A stretch of 64,000 nucleotides of DNA from Paratractidigestivibacter sp963605405 (GTDB taxonomy: Bacteria > Actinomycetota > Coriobacteriia > Coriobacteriales > Atopobiaceae), in assembly GCA_963605405.1 (NCBI GenBank), contig CAVCUP010000010.1, positions 1 to 64,000 of the forward strand, written 5' to 3'. Below the pieces are notes generated by a model. The model worked only from the letters and a program-made list of their open reading frames with translations, was not told the DNA's origin and did no database searches. This document shows, piece by piece, positions 16,725 to 26,425 of the stretch (its first letter is position 1; each line of letters opens with the position of its first letter). Made by a program: the position numbers and the translations under genes.

Positions 16725-17774
16725 ATGGGCAACGTGAGGATAAGCGATGTCGCGCGCGAGGCGGGGGTCTCGCTCGGCACGGTGAGCAACGCGCTCAACC
16801 ACCCCGAGAAGGTTCGCCCGGAGACCCTCGAGCTCATCCAGCAGACGGTCGACCGCCTGGGCTTCATCCCTTCGCAGAGCGCCCGCTCGCTCGCCGGCGG
16901 AAAGAGCCGCGTCTTTGGCCTGGTGCTCCCCCGCCTCGACCACGGCTTCAGCCTCCAGGTGGCCAACGGTGCCCAGGCAGAGGCCCGCGCCAACGGCTAC
17001 GACCTGCTCATTGCCAGCGCCGACAACGACGACGTTCTCGAGGGCCGCTACCTGCGCTACTTCATGGGCGCGCAGATGGCCGGCGTGCTCGTGCAGCCCA
17101 TGGCCGCCGGCGAGTCATGGGCGCCGTCGATGCAGAAGACCCCCATCCCCACCGTCTACCTCAATGTCCACAGCGACGCCCCCGGCATCTACGTGGCCGC
17201 GGACAACCTGGCCGAGGGTCGCATGCTGCTGAGCCACGCTGCCGACTGCGACGCCCGCCGCGTCTGCATGATCGGCGCCGCCGACTTCACACAGTTGCTC
17301 CTGCGCGCCGAGGGCGTGCGCGAGGCCGCGGCCGAGAAGGGCATCGAGCTCGAGGTAGTCGAGGAAGGCAGCTGGAACACCGCCTCGGACGGCTTCGAGT
17401 TCGGCCGCAGGCTGGCCAAGCGCGACGCCGTCGAGCGCCCCGACTTCGTCATCTGCCTCACCGACGTGCTGGCGGCAGGCGTCATCGCGGGCCTTCAGGC
17501 GGAGGGCCTCGACGTCCCCGGCGACATCCGCGTCTGCGGCGGCGACGGCAACCCGCTCGCCTGGACGGGCGATGTTTCTCTCACCACCATCGCCTCCCCC
17601 GGCGCCGAGATCGGCCGGCAGGGCGTGAAGCGCCTGATCAAGCGCATCGGCCAGCAGCGCGGGGCTGTGACCCAGAGCCACATGGACCTCGTGGGCACCG
17701 GCCTCATCGAGCGCGCCAGCACCGGCGCCCGCCGCGCCGCGTCGACCAACCTCGACCTCGGGGAGTACCTGTAG
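16725..17774 (+). CDS. LacI-family transcriptional regulator
   Basis: A 349-residue repressor-type protein. Residues 3-25 form the LacI helix-turn-helix (VRISDVAREAGVSLGTVSNALN), followed by the hinge (QSARSLAGGKSR) and a periplasmic-binding-protein-like sensor domain with the usual VICLTDVLAAGVIAGLQ region. AAGGAG lies well placed before ATG 16725. No metabolic gene is adjacent in the same direction; fumC is convergent, so its target is not evident. A LacI-like operator overlaps its own leader. Confidence 0.9.
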   Translation: MGNVRISDVAREAGVSLGTVSNALNHPEKVRPETLELIQQTVDRLGFIPSQSARSLAGGKSRVFGLVLPRLDHGFSLQVANGAQAEARANGYDLLIASADNDDVLEGRYLRYFMGAQMAGVLVQPMAAGESWAPSMQKTPIPTVYLNVHSDAPGIYVAADNLAEGRMLLSHAADCDARRVCMIGAADFTQLLLRAEGVREAAAEKGIELEVVEEGSWNTASDGFEFGRRLAKRDAVERPDFVICLTDVLAAGVIAGLQAEGLDVPGDIRVCGGDGNPLAWTGDVSLTTIASPGAEIGRQGVKRLIKRIGQQRGAVTQSHMDLVGTGLIERASTGARRAASTNLDLGEYL

Positions 17775-17990
17775 CCTTCGGCCCGGCCGTTCAGCGTCGC
17801 GCTGGACGAGCAACCCTATCGGAGCACGGGCCCGTTAAGCGCGGGGGACGGCGCGCCAAAAAACGCGCCATCCAGTGCTGGCGCGCCTTCGCAAGCCCAA
17901 GCTTCGCCCGCCCGGCAGCAAAGGGCAGGTCGAAGCCCCGTTGCCGCATCTCTCTCCACGGCAAAACCGAGGCCGCGACCGCACCTGCGC

Positions 17991-19391
17991 CTAGACCATC
18001 AGCTCCGGGCGGAACACCTCATCGAACCTCTCTGCGGAAAGGAAGCCCAGCTCAACGCAGGCGTCGCGCAGGCTCGTCCCCTCGGCATAGGCCTTCTTCG
18101 CGACCTTCGCCGCGTTCTCGTAGCCGATATAGGGGTTGAGCGCGGTCACGAGCATAAGCGAGTTGCGCAGGTTGGCGTCCATCTTCTCCCGGTTGGGCTT
18201 GATGCCCGAGGCGCAGCGCTCGTCGAAGGAGAGAATCGCATCGGCGAGAAGCTCGGCGGACTGCAGGAAGTTGTACGCGATCACCGGCATGAAGACGTTG
18301 AGCTCGAAGTTGCCCTGGCTCGCCGCGAAGCCGATGGCCGCATCGTTACCCATGACCTGCACGGCAACCATCGTCACGGCCTCGCACTGGGTGGGGTTCA
18401 CCTTGCCCGGCATGATGGAGCTGCCGGGCTCGTTGGCCGGAATCGTGATCTCGCCAAGGCCGAGGCGCGGGCCCGACGCGAGCCAGCGCACGTCGTTCGC
18501 GATCTTCATCATGTTCGCGGCAAGGGCCTTGAGCGCACCGTGCGCGAAGACGATGGCGTCCTTGCCGGACAGCGCGCGGAACTTGTTCGGGTCCGTGACG
18601 AAGGGCAGGCCCGTGAGCTCCGCGATATGCGCCGCGACGGCCACGTCGAACCCCTCCGGCGCATTGAGGCCCGTGCCCACCGCCGTGCCGCCGAGCGCCA
18701 GGCGGCACAAGCCCGGCAGGCTCGCGCGGACCTGTTCGGCAGCGCCCTCGAGCAGGCCGCGCCAACCGGAGATTTCCTGGCTGAAGGAGATGGGCACGGC
18801 ATCCTGCAGGTGCGTGCGGCCGCTCTTGACCACGCCGGCGCACTCCTCTTCCAGACGCGCGAAGGTGGCCTCGAGACGCTCGACCGCAGGCAGCACGCGC
18901 CGCGTGAGCGCGATCGTCGCCGCGATATGCATCGCCGTGGGGAAGGTGTCGTTCGAGCTCTGGCTCATATTGGCCGAGTCGTTGGGGTGAAGCGCCCTCG
19001 GCAGCTCGACGCCGCGCTCGGCCGCGATCTGGTTGCCGCGGTTTGCAAGCACCTCGTTCATGTTCATGTTCGACTGCGTGCCGGAACCGGTCTGCCACAC
19101 AACGAGCGGGAAGTTGCCGTCGAGCTTTCTCTCGAGCACCTCGTCGGCGGCGGCGCAAAGAAACTCGGCGGAGGCCCCATCCATGCGCCCAAGGTCGCGA
19201 TTGGTGAGGGCAGCAGCCTTCTTGAGCAGGGCAAATGCGCGAATAATCTCCGTCGGCATGGTCTGCCCCCCGATGGGGAAGTTCTCGTGGCTGCGCTGGG
19301 TCTGCGCGCCCCAGAGGGCGTCGGCGGGCACGCGGACCTCGCCCATGGAGTCGTGCTCGATGCGGTAGCCCTCGGCGCTAGAGTGGGTCAT
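17991..19391 (-). CDS. fumC: Class II fumarate hydratase FumC
   Basis: Fumarase of 466 residues that interconverts fumarate and malate. The superfamily signature GSSIMPGKVNPTQCEA is complete, and SGRTHLQDAVP and WQTGSGTQSNMNMNEVLANR carry active-site residues typical of class II fumarases rather than aspartase. ATG 19391 has GAGGAGAA upstream. It stands alone, convergent with the LacI gene. The 216-bp gap 17775-17990 holds a GC-rich hairpin around 17852-17876 but no clear T-run. Confidence 0.95.
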   Translation of the reverse strand: MTHSSAEGYRIEHDSMGEVRVPADALWGAQTQRSHENFPIGGQTMPTEIIRAFALLKKAAALTNRDLGRMDGASAEFLCAAADEVLERKLDGNFPLVVWQTGSGTQSNMNMNEVLANRGNQIAAERGVELPRALHPNDSANMSQSSNDTFPTAMHIAATIALTRRVLPAVERLEATFARLEEECAGVVKSGRTHLQDAVPISFSQEISGWRGLLEGAAEQVRASLPGLCRLALGGTAVGTGLNAPEGFDVAVAAHIAELTGLPFVTDPNKFRALSGKDAIVFAHGALKALAANMMKIANDVRWLASGPRLGLGEITIPANEPGSSIMPGKVNPTQCEAVTMVAVQVMGNDAAIGFAASQGNFELNVFMPVIAYNFLQSAELLADAILSFDERCASGIKPNREKMDANLRNSLMLVTALNPYIGYENAAKVAKKAYAEGTSLRDACVELGFLSAERFDEVFRPELMV

Positions 19392-19585
19392 GGGTTCTCC
19401 TCGGTTTCTCAATTGGTGCACGGCGACGGAATCGCCCGGCAGGCCTCTCTCGTAAATGAGGCGAGCGCCGGCGATCCGGCACCCGCCCCAAGACAATACT
19501 CACTCATCGACGGCCCCGACAAGAGACGCCGAGGGCACGGCCGGGCAAGCGCCCGAACCGGCCCCGAGCATCCCCGCCGCCCGCG

Positions 19586-20905
19586 CTACTCGGACGCGCG
19601 CATACGCCCCGAGAAGCTCGATCCCGCGAGGATCGCGCTCGCCACTTCCGCTTGGTCGCGGGCAACGACGCCCAGGTCGGCGCGAACGCCGCGGAAACGC
19701 GGGCTCGTCGAGTAGTAGTTCGCGAGACGCTCGTTGCGGTACGCGTCGTTCAACGCGCCGAGCTCGCCCTGGATGCTGTCCATGTATTCGCTCGCGGCGG
19801 CGCGCTCGTCGCCGAGGACAGCCGCAAGGCAGCTCGCCACGAAGTGCATCTCCTTGGCATCGCGGCGCGTGCGGTGCACCGCCTCCGGGTCGCGCAGGTC
19901 GAGGCCGAAGAGCACCTCGTCGAGTTCGCCGAGCTCCTCGTCGAAGTGCTTCCGGAAGTCCTCAGCGCCCAGGCCGTTCTCGAGGACGCGACTCTTCCAC
20001 TTGATGCTCGGCAGTTCGTCTGCCAGGTTGTGCATACGCCGCTTGACGTGGCGCTTCTTCATAAGGGTGAGCACTCCCTCGAGCTCGAGCTGGCGCTCCT
20101 TGGCGCAAGCCACGGGCAGCAGGCAGTTCTCCCCGAGCTCGCCGGAGTCCACGAGGGCGTCGACCGCTTCGGAGAGGATATCGATCTCGCGCAGGGGCGA
20201 GGTCGCGTCGATGAGCGCGCGCAGGTCGTCGGCGGTGCGATGTGCCTGCTTCTTGGACTGCCAAGGGCCGAGGAAGAGGATGAGCGAGCGCAGCCGGCGA
20301 AGGCAGACGCGGAACACGCGCAGCGCCTCCACGCTGGAGGGCTCGGCGAGAAACGCGTCCAACGCATCGCACATCTCGACGCTCATGAGCTCGACCTGGC
20401 TGTCCACCTCTGCCATAACGTCCCAGCTCACGGCATCGGGCCCGGCCACGAACCAGCGCAGCGACCCCGCGCCGGAAGGCCCCTCAGGCAGGGCGGCCGC
20501 GGCGACCGCGCCCTTGTTGAAGCGCACCGCCGTCCCCGTGAGGCGCAGGCACGCCTCGTCCATAAACGGCGCGTGCCCCACGGCCACGACGGTCTCGGTA
20601 TCCGGGCCGGCCGCCGCCAGCTCGGCGAGAAACGCGTCCAGGTCCTGCTCGTAGAGCGCCTCGTGCACGTCGATGCCGCAGGCGTCCACGGCCTCGGCGA
20701 CGACGCCCGCCGTCTGCAGCGCGCGCACGGCGGGGCTGCACCAGATGGCCACCTCGGGGTCCTCCCCGAGCAGCGAGAACGTCCGCGGGTACGCGACCTC
20801 GAGGGCCCGCACGCCCGCAGCGGTGAGCTTACGGTCGAGGTCCCTCCCCGACTCGCTCTCGGCCTCCGTCTTCCCGTGACGCACGAGCACCAGAGTCTTG
20901 ACCAT
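19586..20905 (-). CDS. SixA-type phosphohistidine phosphatase fused to CHAD domain
   Basis: Two-domain protein of 439 residues. Residues 1-150 are a histidine phosphatase of the SixA type with the RHG motif (LVLVRHGKTE), CSPAVRALQTA and a distal GHAPFMDE. The remainder is a CHAD domain, an alpha-helical, basic domain with repeated conserved His/Arg patterns (ALRVFRVCLRRLRSL and VHRTRRDAKEMH), known to bind polyphosphate. It may therefore hydrolyse a phosphohistidine or phosphoester near polyphosphate granules; that role is inference. ATG 20905 follows a GGGGG-rich leader; an ATG at 20923 is possible. It is monocistronic. Confidence 0.85.
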   Translation of the reverse strand: MVKTLVLVRHGKTEAESESGRDLDRKLTAAGVRALEVAYPRTFSLLGEDPEVAIWCSPAVRALQTAGVVAEAVDACGIDVHEALYEQDLDAFLAELAAAGPDTETVVAVGHAPFMDEACLRLTGTAVRFNKGAVAAAALPEGPSGAGSLRWFVAGPDAVSWDVMAEVDSQVELMSVEMCDALDAFLAEPSSVEALRVFRVCLRRLRSLILFLGPWQSKKQAHRTADDLRALIDATSPLREIDILSEAVDALVDSGELGENCLLPVACAKERQLELEGVLTLMKKRHVKRRMHNLADELPSIKWKSRVLENGLGAEDFRKHFDEELGELDEVLFGLDLRDPEAVHRTRRDAKEMHFVASCLAAVLGDERAAASEYMDSIQGELGALNDAYRNERLANYYSTSPRFRGVRADLGVVARDQAEVASAILAGSSFSGRMRASE

Positions 20906-21031
20906 GACAACCCCCAAAGCCATGAACGGTTTTTGCGACTTCCCAGCATACCAATGGGCGCCTGGCCGCAGGCCCCATTCCGCCGAGTGACAGGGTAGAC
21001 GGTCGTTGTGTTTCGCGGGCGCGGGCGCGCC

Positions 21032-21928
21032 CTACCGCAGGCGCTTCCCAACAAGCTCGATGAAGAGACGCATCTGCGGCGTGACCACCTTGTTCTTGTG
21101 GTGGACCATCTGGTACCAGATGTCGAGCGGCTCCATCCGAACGTCCACGGGAGCCAGCCTGCCGGCGGCGACGGCCGCCGACGTCGCCTTCGCCGGCAAG
21201 AAGGTCAGCCCGTCGGTGCTCTGCGTGAGCTGGATGAGCAGGCTCGTGTTGCCGCACTCCGCGCGCGGCTCAAGCGTGAGCCCGCGAGCGCAGACCGCCT
21301 GCTCGAGTGCCCTGCGGTACGCGACGTTTCGCTCGGTCAGGTACAGCGGCGCCGCAAGCGCGCGCTCGAGCGGCACGCCCTTCTCGGCGGCCAAGGGGTT
21401 TCCAGCGGCAGCATAGAACCCGGCCTCTCCGGGAACCTCCATGACCTTGACCCACTCGGGGTAGTCCACGCGCTCGTCGAGGAACAGCAGGATATCGATG
21501 TCGTTGCGGCGCAGCATCGCGAACTCCTCGTCGAGAAGCCCCTGGTGCGTGCTCACGCAGACCTTCGGGTACGCGCGAGAGAGATCGCAGAGCACCCTCG
21601 GCAGCTCGCTCATGAGCAACGAGTCAAGCGCGCCGATTCGCAGGGTGCCCGTGACCTCGCCCGGGTCCTGCGCGATGCTCGAGGCCTCCTCAGCCGCCTG
21701 CAGCATCGTGTGCGCGATCGGCACGAGGCGCTCGCCGCCGGGCGTGAGGCGAATTCTTCTCCCCACGCGCTCAAAGAGCTCACACCCGAGCTCCCGCTCA
21801 AGCTGCTTTATCTGCATCGTCACGGCCGACTGCGTGTAGCCGAGCTCGTCGGCCACGCGCGTGAAGCTGCCGACCTCGGCGATGCGCGCGAACGTGCGGA
21901 TATTCCTGAGCTCCACGTCGTCTCCCAT
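21032..21928 (-). CDS. LysR-family transcriptional regulator
   Basis: LysR regulator of 298 residues with an N-terminal winged helix-turn-helix (LRNIRTFARIAEVGSFTRVADELGYTQSAVTMQIKQLE) and a C-terminal effector-binding domain. It is divergent from an EamA exporter gene, 107 bp apart, and likely controls it. ATG 21928 was chosen over TTG 21931. Confidence 0.92.
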   Translation of the reverse strand: MGDDVELRNIRTFARIAEVGSFTRVADELGYTQSAVTMQIKQLERELGCELFERVGRRIRLTPGGERLVPIAHTMLQAAEEASSIAQDPGEVTGTLRIGALDSLLMSELPRVLCDLSRAYPKVCVSTHQGLLDEEFAMLRRNDIDILLFLDERVDYPEWVKVMEVPGEAGFYAAAGNPLAAEKGVPLERALAAPLYLTERNVAYRRALEQAVCARGLTLEPRAECGNTSLLIQLTQSTDGLTFLPAKATSAAVAAGRLAPVDVRMEPLDIWYQMVHHKNKVVTPQMRLFIELVGKRLR

Positions 21929-22035
21929 CAAATACTTTGATGCAACTCTTAATTTCTATGAATTTTACTTCAGCCCCGCACGGTGATTGAATGCCTCTCG
22001 GACAAAAGACGGAGAAAGGACGAGGAGGTCCTCAC

Positions 22036-22986
22036 ATGAACAAGAAGGTACGCGGCGTGATCGCCGGCGTCTCGGGCGCCTGCTTCTGGGGAATCTCGAA
22101 CGTGTTCATCAATTTCTTGACCAACAACTACGCCGTCTCGGCTTCGTGGATCGGATGTTTCCGCGTGCTCATCGCCGGGCTCGCCTTTATCGCCATCTGC
22201 CTCGCGACCTGCAAAGAAAGGCTCTTTGCCATGCTGCGCGACCGCCGTGCGATGGTGGGCGTGGTGCTCTTCGCCATCCTCGGCATCGCCGTCTACCAGA
22301 TCAGCTACATCATGGCCATCGGCAGCACGAACGCGTCTACCGAGGCGCTGCTCACCCAGCTGAGCCTCATCTACATCATGGTCTACACCTGCGCCCGCGA
22401 CCGCCGCGCCCCGATGGCGGCCGAGCTCTTTGGCCTGGCGCTGGCGCTCGTCGGCGTCTTCTGCATCGCGACCAAGGGAGACCCCGCCGCGCTCGTGGTG
22501 GGCCTCGCCGGTCTCGGTTGGTGCCTGCTCGACGGCGTTCTCGGCTTTTTGCACAACACGCTGCCGCTCTACGCGCTCGACCGTTACGGGTCGCTTTCCG
22601 TCAACGCCGTGGGCATGACGCTCGGCGGGCTGCTGCTCATCCCCGTCGCGCAGCCTTGGGCCGGCGCGCCCGCCCTCGACGGCATGGGCTGGACCGCGTT
22701 CGGAGCCACCACGCTCTTTGGCGCCATCCTCGGCTACCTGCTCGCCATGCAGGGCCTTAAGGATTCCGGCCCCATGCTCGGCAGCCTGTTGCTCGTGTTC
22801 ACGCCCATCGTGGCGACGCTCGCGAGCGCGGCGCTTCTTGGCACGGCGATCACCGCGTTCGACTTCATCGGCCTCGTGTGCATCGTCGCGATGATGGTCG
22901 TGATGTCGCTCGCAAAGAAGGAGCCGCAGACCAGCGAGGACAGCAGCGGACTCGAAGCCGATGCTCGCATGTCGAAAGCAGCGTAA
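22036..22986 (+). CDS. EamA/DMT-family transporter
   Basis: Membrane protein of 316 residues with about ten hydrophobic helices in two EamA halves (ISNVFINFL... and GWCLLDGVLGFLHNTL...). The family exports amino acids or metabolites; the substrate is unknown here. ATG 22036 has GAGGAGG upstream, which rules out the earlier in-frame start at 21991. Its regulator is probably the divergent LysR protein. Confidence 0.9.
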   Translation: MNKKVRGVIAGVSGACFWGISNVFINFLTNNYAVSASWIGCFRVLIAGLAFIAICLATCKERLFAMLRDRRAMVGVVLFAILGIAVYQISYIMAIGSTNASTEALLTQLSLIYIMVYTCARDRRAPMAAELFGLALALVGVFCIATKGDPAALVVGLAGLGWCLLDGVLGFLHNTLPLYALDRYGSLSVNAVGMTLGGLLLIPVAQPWAGAPALDGMGWTAFGATTLFGAILGYLLAMQGLKDSGPMLGSLLLVFTPIVATLASAALLGTAITAFDFIGLVCIVAMMVVMSLAKKEPQTSEDSSGLEADARMSKAA

Positions 22987-23017
22987 CCGCTGAACCGCCC
23001 TCAACCCGCCGAGCCGC

Positions 23018-23097
23018 AAAGCCCCCGACCCACCTCATTGCTCAGCGCGCGTTGCGCTCGCCGCTTGCGCGAATCGCATGAGATGGGCCGGGGGCTT
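23018..23097. repeat. Long hairpin with conserved core, copy C (bidirectional terminator position)
   Basis: Arms beginning AAGCCCCCGACCC (23019-) and ending GGGCCGGGGGCTT (-23097) pair over about 20 bp with two G-U type mismatches. The core GCGCGCGTTGCGCTCGCC...GCGCGAATCGC resembles the cores of the hairpins at 4632 and 4834. It sits between convergent eamA-type and htpG genes, where a shared terminator is expected. Confidence 0.75.
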
Positions 23098-23128
23098 CTT
23101 GCCTGCCAGACCTATGTGACGGGATGGA

Positions 23129-25156
23129 TTACATCAGCTTGCAGACGTTCTGGGCGAAGGCCACCGGGTCGGCCACAGGCAGGCCCTCGGTAAGAAGCGC
23201 CTGGTCGTACAGCAGCGAGGTGTAGAGCGCGAGCTTGTCCGTGTCGCCCGCCTCCTGCGCGGCCTGCAGCTTGGCGAACACGGGGTGCGCGGCGTTGACC
23301 TCGAGCACGCGCGTGGCCTTCGGGGTATCCGCGCCGTCGGGGCTGGAGGCGAGCACCTGCTCCATCTCGAGCGAGACGGGGCCCTCGGCAGACACGCTCG
23401 ACGGCGCGTCGTCGGCAGACGCCAGGTGCGCGGAGACGGTGACCTTGGCAACGGCGTCGCCGAGCGCCTCCTTCATGGCGCCGAACAGGCCTTCGTTGGC
23501 CTTCGCGGTCTCCTTGGCGGCTTCCTTCTCCTCGTCGGTGGCGAGGTCGAGGTCGCCGGAGCTCACGTTCTTGAGCTCGAGCGCGCGGTCCTCGGTCTCG
23601 GGCTCGGCGCCGTCGGCCACGGCCTTCTCGGCGGCCTCGCGGGCAGCGTCATCGGCGTAGACCTTGGCCAGGCCCTTGGCCGTGAAGTCGCGCATGGCCT
23701 GGAAGCAGAACTCGTCGACGTCCGCGGTGCACAGAAGCACGTCGTAGCCCTTGGCGAGCGCGGCCTTGACGACGGGCATCTTGGCCAGGCGGTCGCGGTC
23801 GTCGCCGGCAGCGTAATAGATGGAGGTCTGGCCCTCAGGCATGTCCTCGGCGTACTCCTGCAGCGTGACGTACTTCTCGTGCTTGGCGCTCCAGAAGAGC
23901 AGCAGGCCGGCGAGCTCGTCCTTCTTCATGCCGTAGCTGGAGTAGATGCCGTACTTGAGGCCGCGGCCAAAGTTCTCGAAGAACTTCTCGTAGGCCTCGC
24001 GGTCGTTGTCGCGCATGGACTCGAGCTCGGAGGTGATCTTCTTCTCGATGCGACGGGCCATGACCTGGAGCTGGCGGTTCTGCTGCAGGGTCTCACGCGA
24101 GATGTTCAGCGTGATGTCGGAGGAGTCGACGACGCCGCGCACGAAGTTGTAGTAATCGGGCACGAGGTCGGCGCACTTCTCCATGATGAGAACGTTGGAG
24201 CTGTAGAGCTCGAGGCCCTTCTCGTAGTCGCGGCTGTACAGGTCGAACGGCGCGCGGGCGGGGATGAAGAGAAGCGCGTCGTACTCGAGGTTGCCCTCGG
24301 CGTGGAGGGTAAAGGTGCGGGCCGGCGCCTCCCAGTCGTGGAAGGTTGACTTGTAGAACTCGTCGTACTCGGACTGCTCGACGTCCGCGGCACGCTTCTT
24401 CCAGATGGGGGTCATGGAGTTGAGGGTCTCGAGCTCCTCGTAGGACTCCCACTCGGGCTTGTAGTCGTCGCCGGCGTCCTCCGGCTTCTCCTTCTGGCGG
24501 GACTTGGAGACCATCATCTGGACCGGGTGGCGCACGTAGTTGCTGTAGCGCTTGACGAGGTCCTTGAGCGTGTACTCGGAGGTGTACTCGTCATAGCTGG
24601 CGTCGTCGGTGTTGTCCTTGAGGGAGAGAATGACGTCGGAGCCGCAGGTCGCGCGATAAGCCGGGTCGTCGGCGGGCACGGCCTCGATGGTGTAGCCCTC
24701 GATGCCGTCGGAGGTCCAGCGGTTGCACTCGTCGGAACCGAAGGCGCGCGTGACCACGCTGACCTCCTTGGCCACCATGAAGGCGGAGTAGAAGCCCACG
24801 CCGAAGCGGCCGATGATGTCCACGGCGTCGCCCTGGGCCTCGGCGTTCTCGGCCTTGAACTCCTCGGAGCCGGAGTGGGCAATGGTGCCGAGGTTCTTCT
24901 CGAGCTCCTCGGCGGTCATGCCGATGCCGTTATCCGAGACGGTGAGGGTGCGGGCGTCCTTGTCGTAAGCGAGCGTGATGGCCAGATTCTCCTGGTCGAT
25001 CTGGGCGGAAGCGTCGGTCAGGCTCTTGAGGTACAGCTTGTCGATGGCGTCCGACGCGTTGGAGATGAGCTCGCGCAGGAAGATCTCGCGGTTGGTGTAG
25101 ATCGAGTTGATCATGAGGTCGAGGAGCTTCTTGCTTTCAGTCTTAAATTTACGCAT
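23129..25156 (-). CDS. htpG: Chaperone HtpG (Hsp90)
   Basis: Bacterial Hsp90 of 675 residues. The GHKL ATPase N domain has LISNASDAIDKL, VSDNGIGMTAEEL, GTIAHSG and IGRFGVGFYSAFMVA. The middle domain contains FIPARAPFDL and GVVDSSDITLNISRETLQQN. The C terminus carries an acidic, alanine-rich stretch before the dimer end. ATG 25156 lies at MRKFKTESKKLLDLM, the standard start; GAAGGGA is upstream. It is monocistronic, with no heat-shock inverted repeat that I can recognise in 25157-25411, where I see no gene. Confidence 0.97.
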   Translation of the reverse strand: MRKFKTESKKLLDLMINSIYTNREIFLRELISNASDAIDKLYLKSLTDASAQIDQENLAITLAYDKDARTLTVSDNGIGMTAEELEKNLGTIAHSGSEEFKAENAEAQGDAVDIIGRFGVGFYSAFMVAKEVSVVTRAFGSDECNRWTSDGIEGYTIEAVPADDPAYRATCGSDVILSLKDNTDDASYDEYTSEYTLKDLVKRYSNYVRHPVQMMVSKSRQKEKPEDAGDDYKPEWESYEELETLNSMTPIWKKRAADVEQSEYDEFYKSTFHDWEAPARTFTLHAEGNLEYDALLFIPARAPFDLYSRDYEKGLELYSSNVLIMEKCADLVPDYYNFVRGVVDSSDITLNISRETLQQNRQLQVMARRIEKKITSELESMRDNDREAYEKFFENFGRGLKYGIYSSYGMKKDELAGLLLFWSAKHEKYVTLQEYAEDMPEGQTSIYYAAGDDRDRLAKMPVVKAALAKGYDVLLCTADVDEFCFQAMRDFTAKGLAKVYADDAAREAAEKAVADGAEPETEDRALELKNVSSGDLDLATDEEKEAAKETAKANEGLFGAMKEALGDAVAKVTVSAHLASADDAPSSVSAEGPVSLEMEQVLASSPDGADTPKATRVLEVNAAHPVFAKLQAAQEAGDTDKLALYTSLLYDQALLTEGLPVADPVAFAQNVCKLM

Positions 25157-25411
25157 AGGTTCGCGTTCCCTTCTTCGAGCGATATTCAACAGAAGTGTTC
25201 CTACCCGAGTCTTCGGCAAGATATACGCCGCCGCTCAGAAAACTTTAGCCGACGACGCTTAGATTTACGACTGTCTACGCATATCGTGCACAGTAAGGGG
25301 GCCTTGCCGCATAAATAGGGCCGCGACTGCCGCGCTGACAGGCAAAACCCCGCATTTGATTCACCCCGACGCTCCGCACGCGAGCCTATAACACTTCAAC
25401 CCGCTTCAGTT

Positions 25412-25618
25412 AATCAAAAAATCCAGATTGTGCGTGCTTTATTAAGAGGTTGATATTCGTTTAACTGGGCAAACGCCACCCGGTCGGCCAAATTTCGACG
25501 CGTTCGACCAGTCCTGGCGCCATAAAGCGCCGAATATCCACGCACAATCGAGAAAAAATGATCACGGGAGCCCGCTTTAAGCCCCGAAGGCCCTCAAACC
25601 ATCGCCTTAACGTGCAGT
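25412..25618 (-). repeat. Intergenic structured repeat, copy 4
   Basis: Minus-oriented copy. On the minus strand it reads GCACGTTAAGGCGATGG ... GATTGTGCGTGG ... GTTTGCCCAGTT ... AATATCAACCTCTTAAT ... GCACGCACAATC and a T-run. Compared with copy 2, C has become G on the left strand and G has become C on the right, keeping the helix: a compensatory change. It lies after the SpeE-like gene's stop and before htpG. Confidence 0.88.
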
Positions 25619-25661
25619 CGGCACGCGAATGTACAGCTGACCTAACGCAGCAGCCGTCGCG

Positions 25662-26357
25662 TCAGCGGAGCGGGGAAGAAGCGACCACCAGGTAGTTGTC
25701 TTCCGCAGCCCAGGTGTCATCCGGGCAGCAAACGAGCTTGACCTGGTCGAACTCAGCTTCGAACGTCGTCTGCAATTCGCGCAAGAAGCTCGCGTCGCCG
25801 CCGGGCGTCACCACATTTGCGGCCACAACTCCGCCTGGGGCAAGAAGCGCCGCATACGCGCGGGCCGCCTCCGCCGACGCCAGGCTCTCCACGGGCTTCG
25901 CGCCCGAAAAGGCGTCGAGCGCGATGAAGTCGTACGTCACGCCGCGCAGGGCCGCGCCTCGCACGAAGTCGAAGCCGTCGGCGCAGATTGCGCGGGCACC
26001 AGCCTCGTCGCCATAGAACCAGCGCCGCGCCGCATCTATTACTTGGGCATCGATCTCCACCACGTCGATTTCCGCCTCGGGGCGAAGCGCGCGGGCATGC
26101 TTGGGGAACGCAAACCCTCCCCCGCCGACAACGAGCACGCGAGGCTCTTCGGCGGCGACCATCATCAACGCCCGCCCGAACGCGCGGTAATACTCGAACA
26201 CCGGCTCCATGTGCCTTTCGCCGAGGTAGGTGGCGGACTGGAACACGCCGCCGCTCGACAGCACGCGCACGGGCTCGCTATCCGGCCCCTCAACGGTATA
26301 GACCAGCGTCGGGCGCAGGCCAAGACGGACAATATGCAGGTCAAGGTTACCGAACAC
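25662..26357 (-). CDS. Spermidine synthase-like (SpeE-fold) methyltransferase superfamily protein
   Basis: Protein of about 231 residues with a Rossmann S-adenosylmethionine-type core: VLVVGGGGFAFPKHARAL (motif I), IDVVEIDAQVIDAARRWF (acidic loop) and DFIALDAFSGAKPV. These match spermidine synthases and their uncharacterised relatives. The N-terminal tetramer-forming part is short, and no partner decarboxylase is near, so polyamine synthesis is unproven. I chose GTG 26357 because GGGAGG lies at proper spacing; an ATG at 26396 lacks such a site. It is divergent from the DUF554 gene by 68 bp. Confidence 0.75.
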   Translation of the reverse strand: MFGNLDLHIVRLGLRPTLVYTVEGPDSEPVRVLSSGGVFQSATYLGERHMEPVFEYYRAFGRALMMVAAEEPRVLVVGGGGFAFPKHARALRPEAEIDVVEIDAQVIDAARRWFYGDEAGARAICADGFDFVRGAALRGVTYDFIALDAFSGAKPVESLASAEAARAYAALLAPGGVVAANVVTPGGDASFLRELQTTFEAEFDQVKLVCCPDDTWAAEDNYLVVASSPLR

Positions 26358-26425
26358 GCACGACCTCCCGGGGACTCGCAAAACCTCTGATACCATAGCC
26401 GCGGAAAACGAAGGGGGCAAATCAC

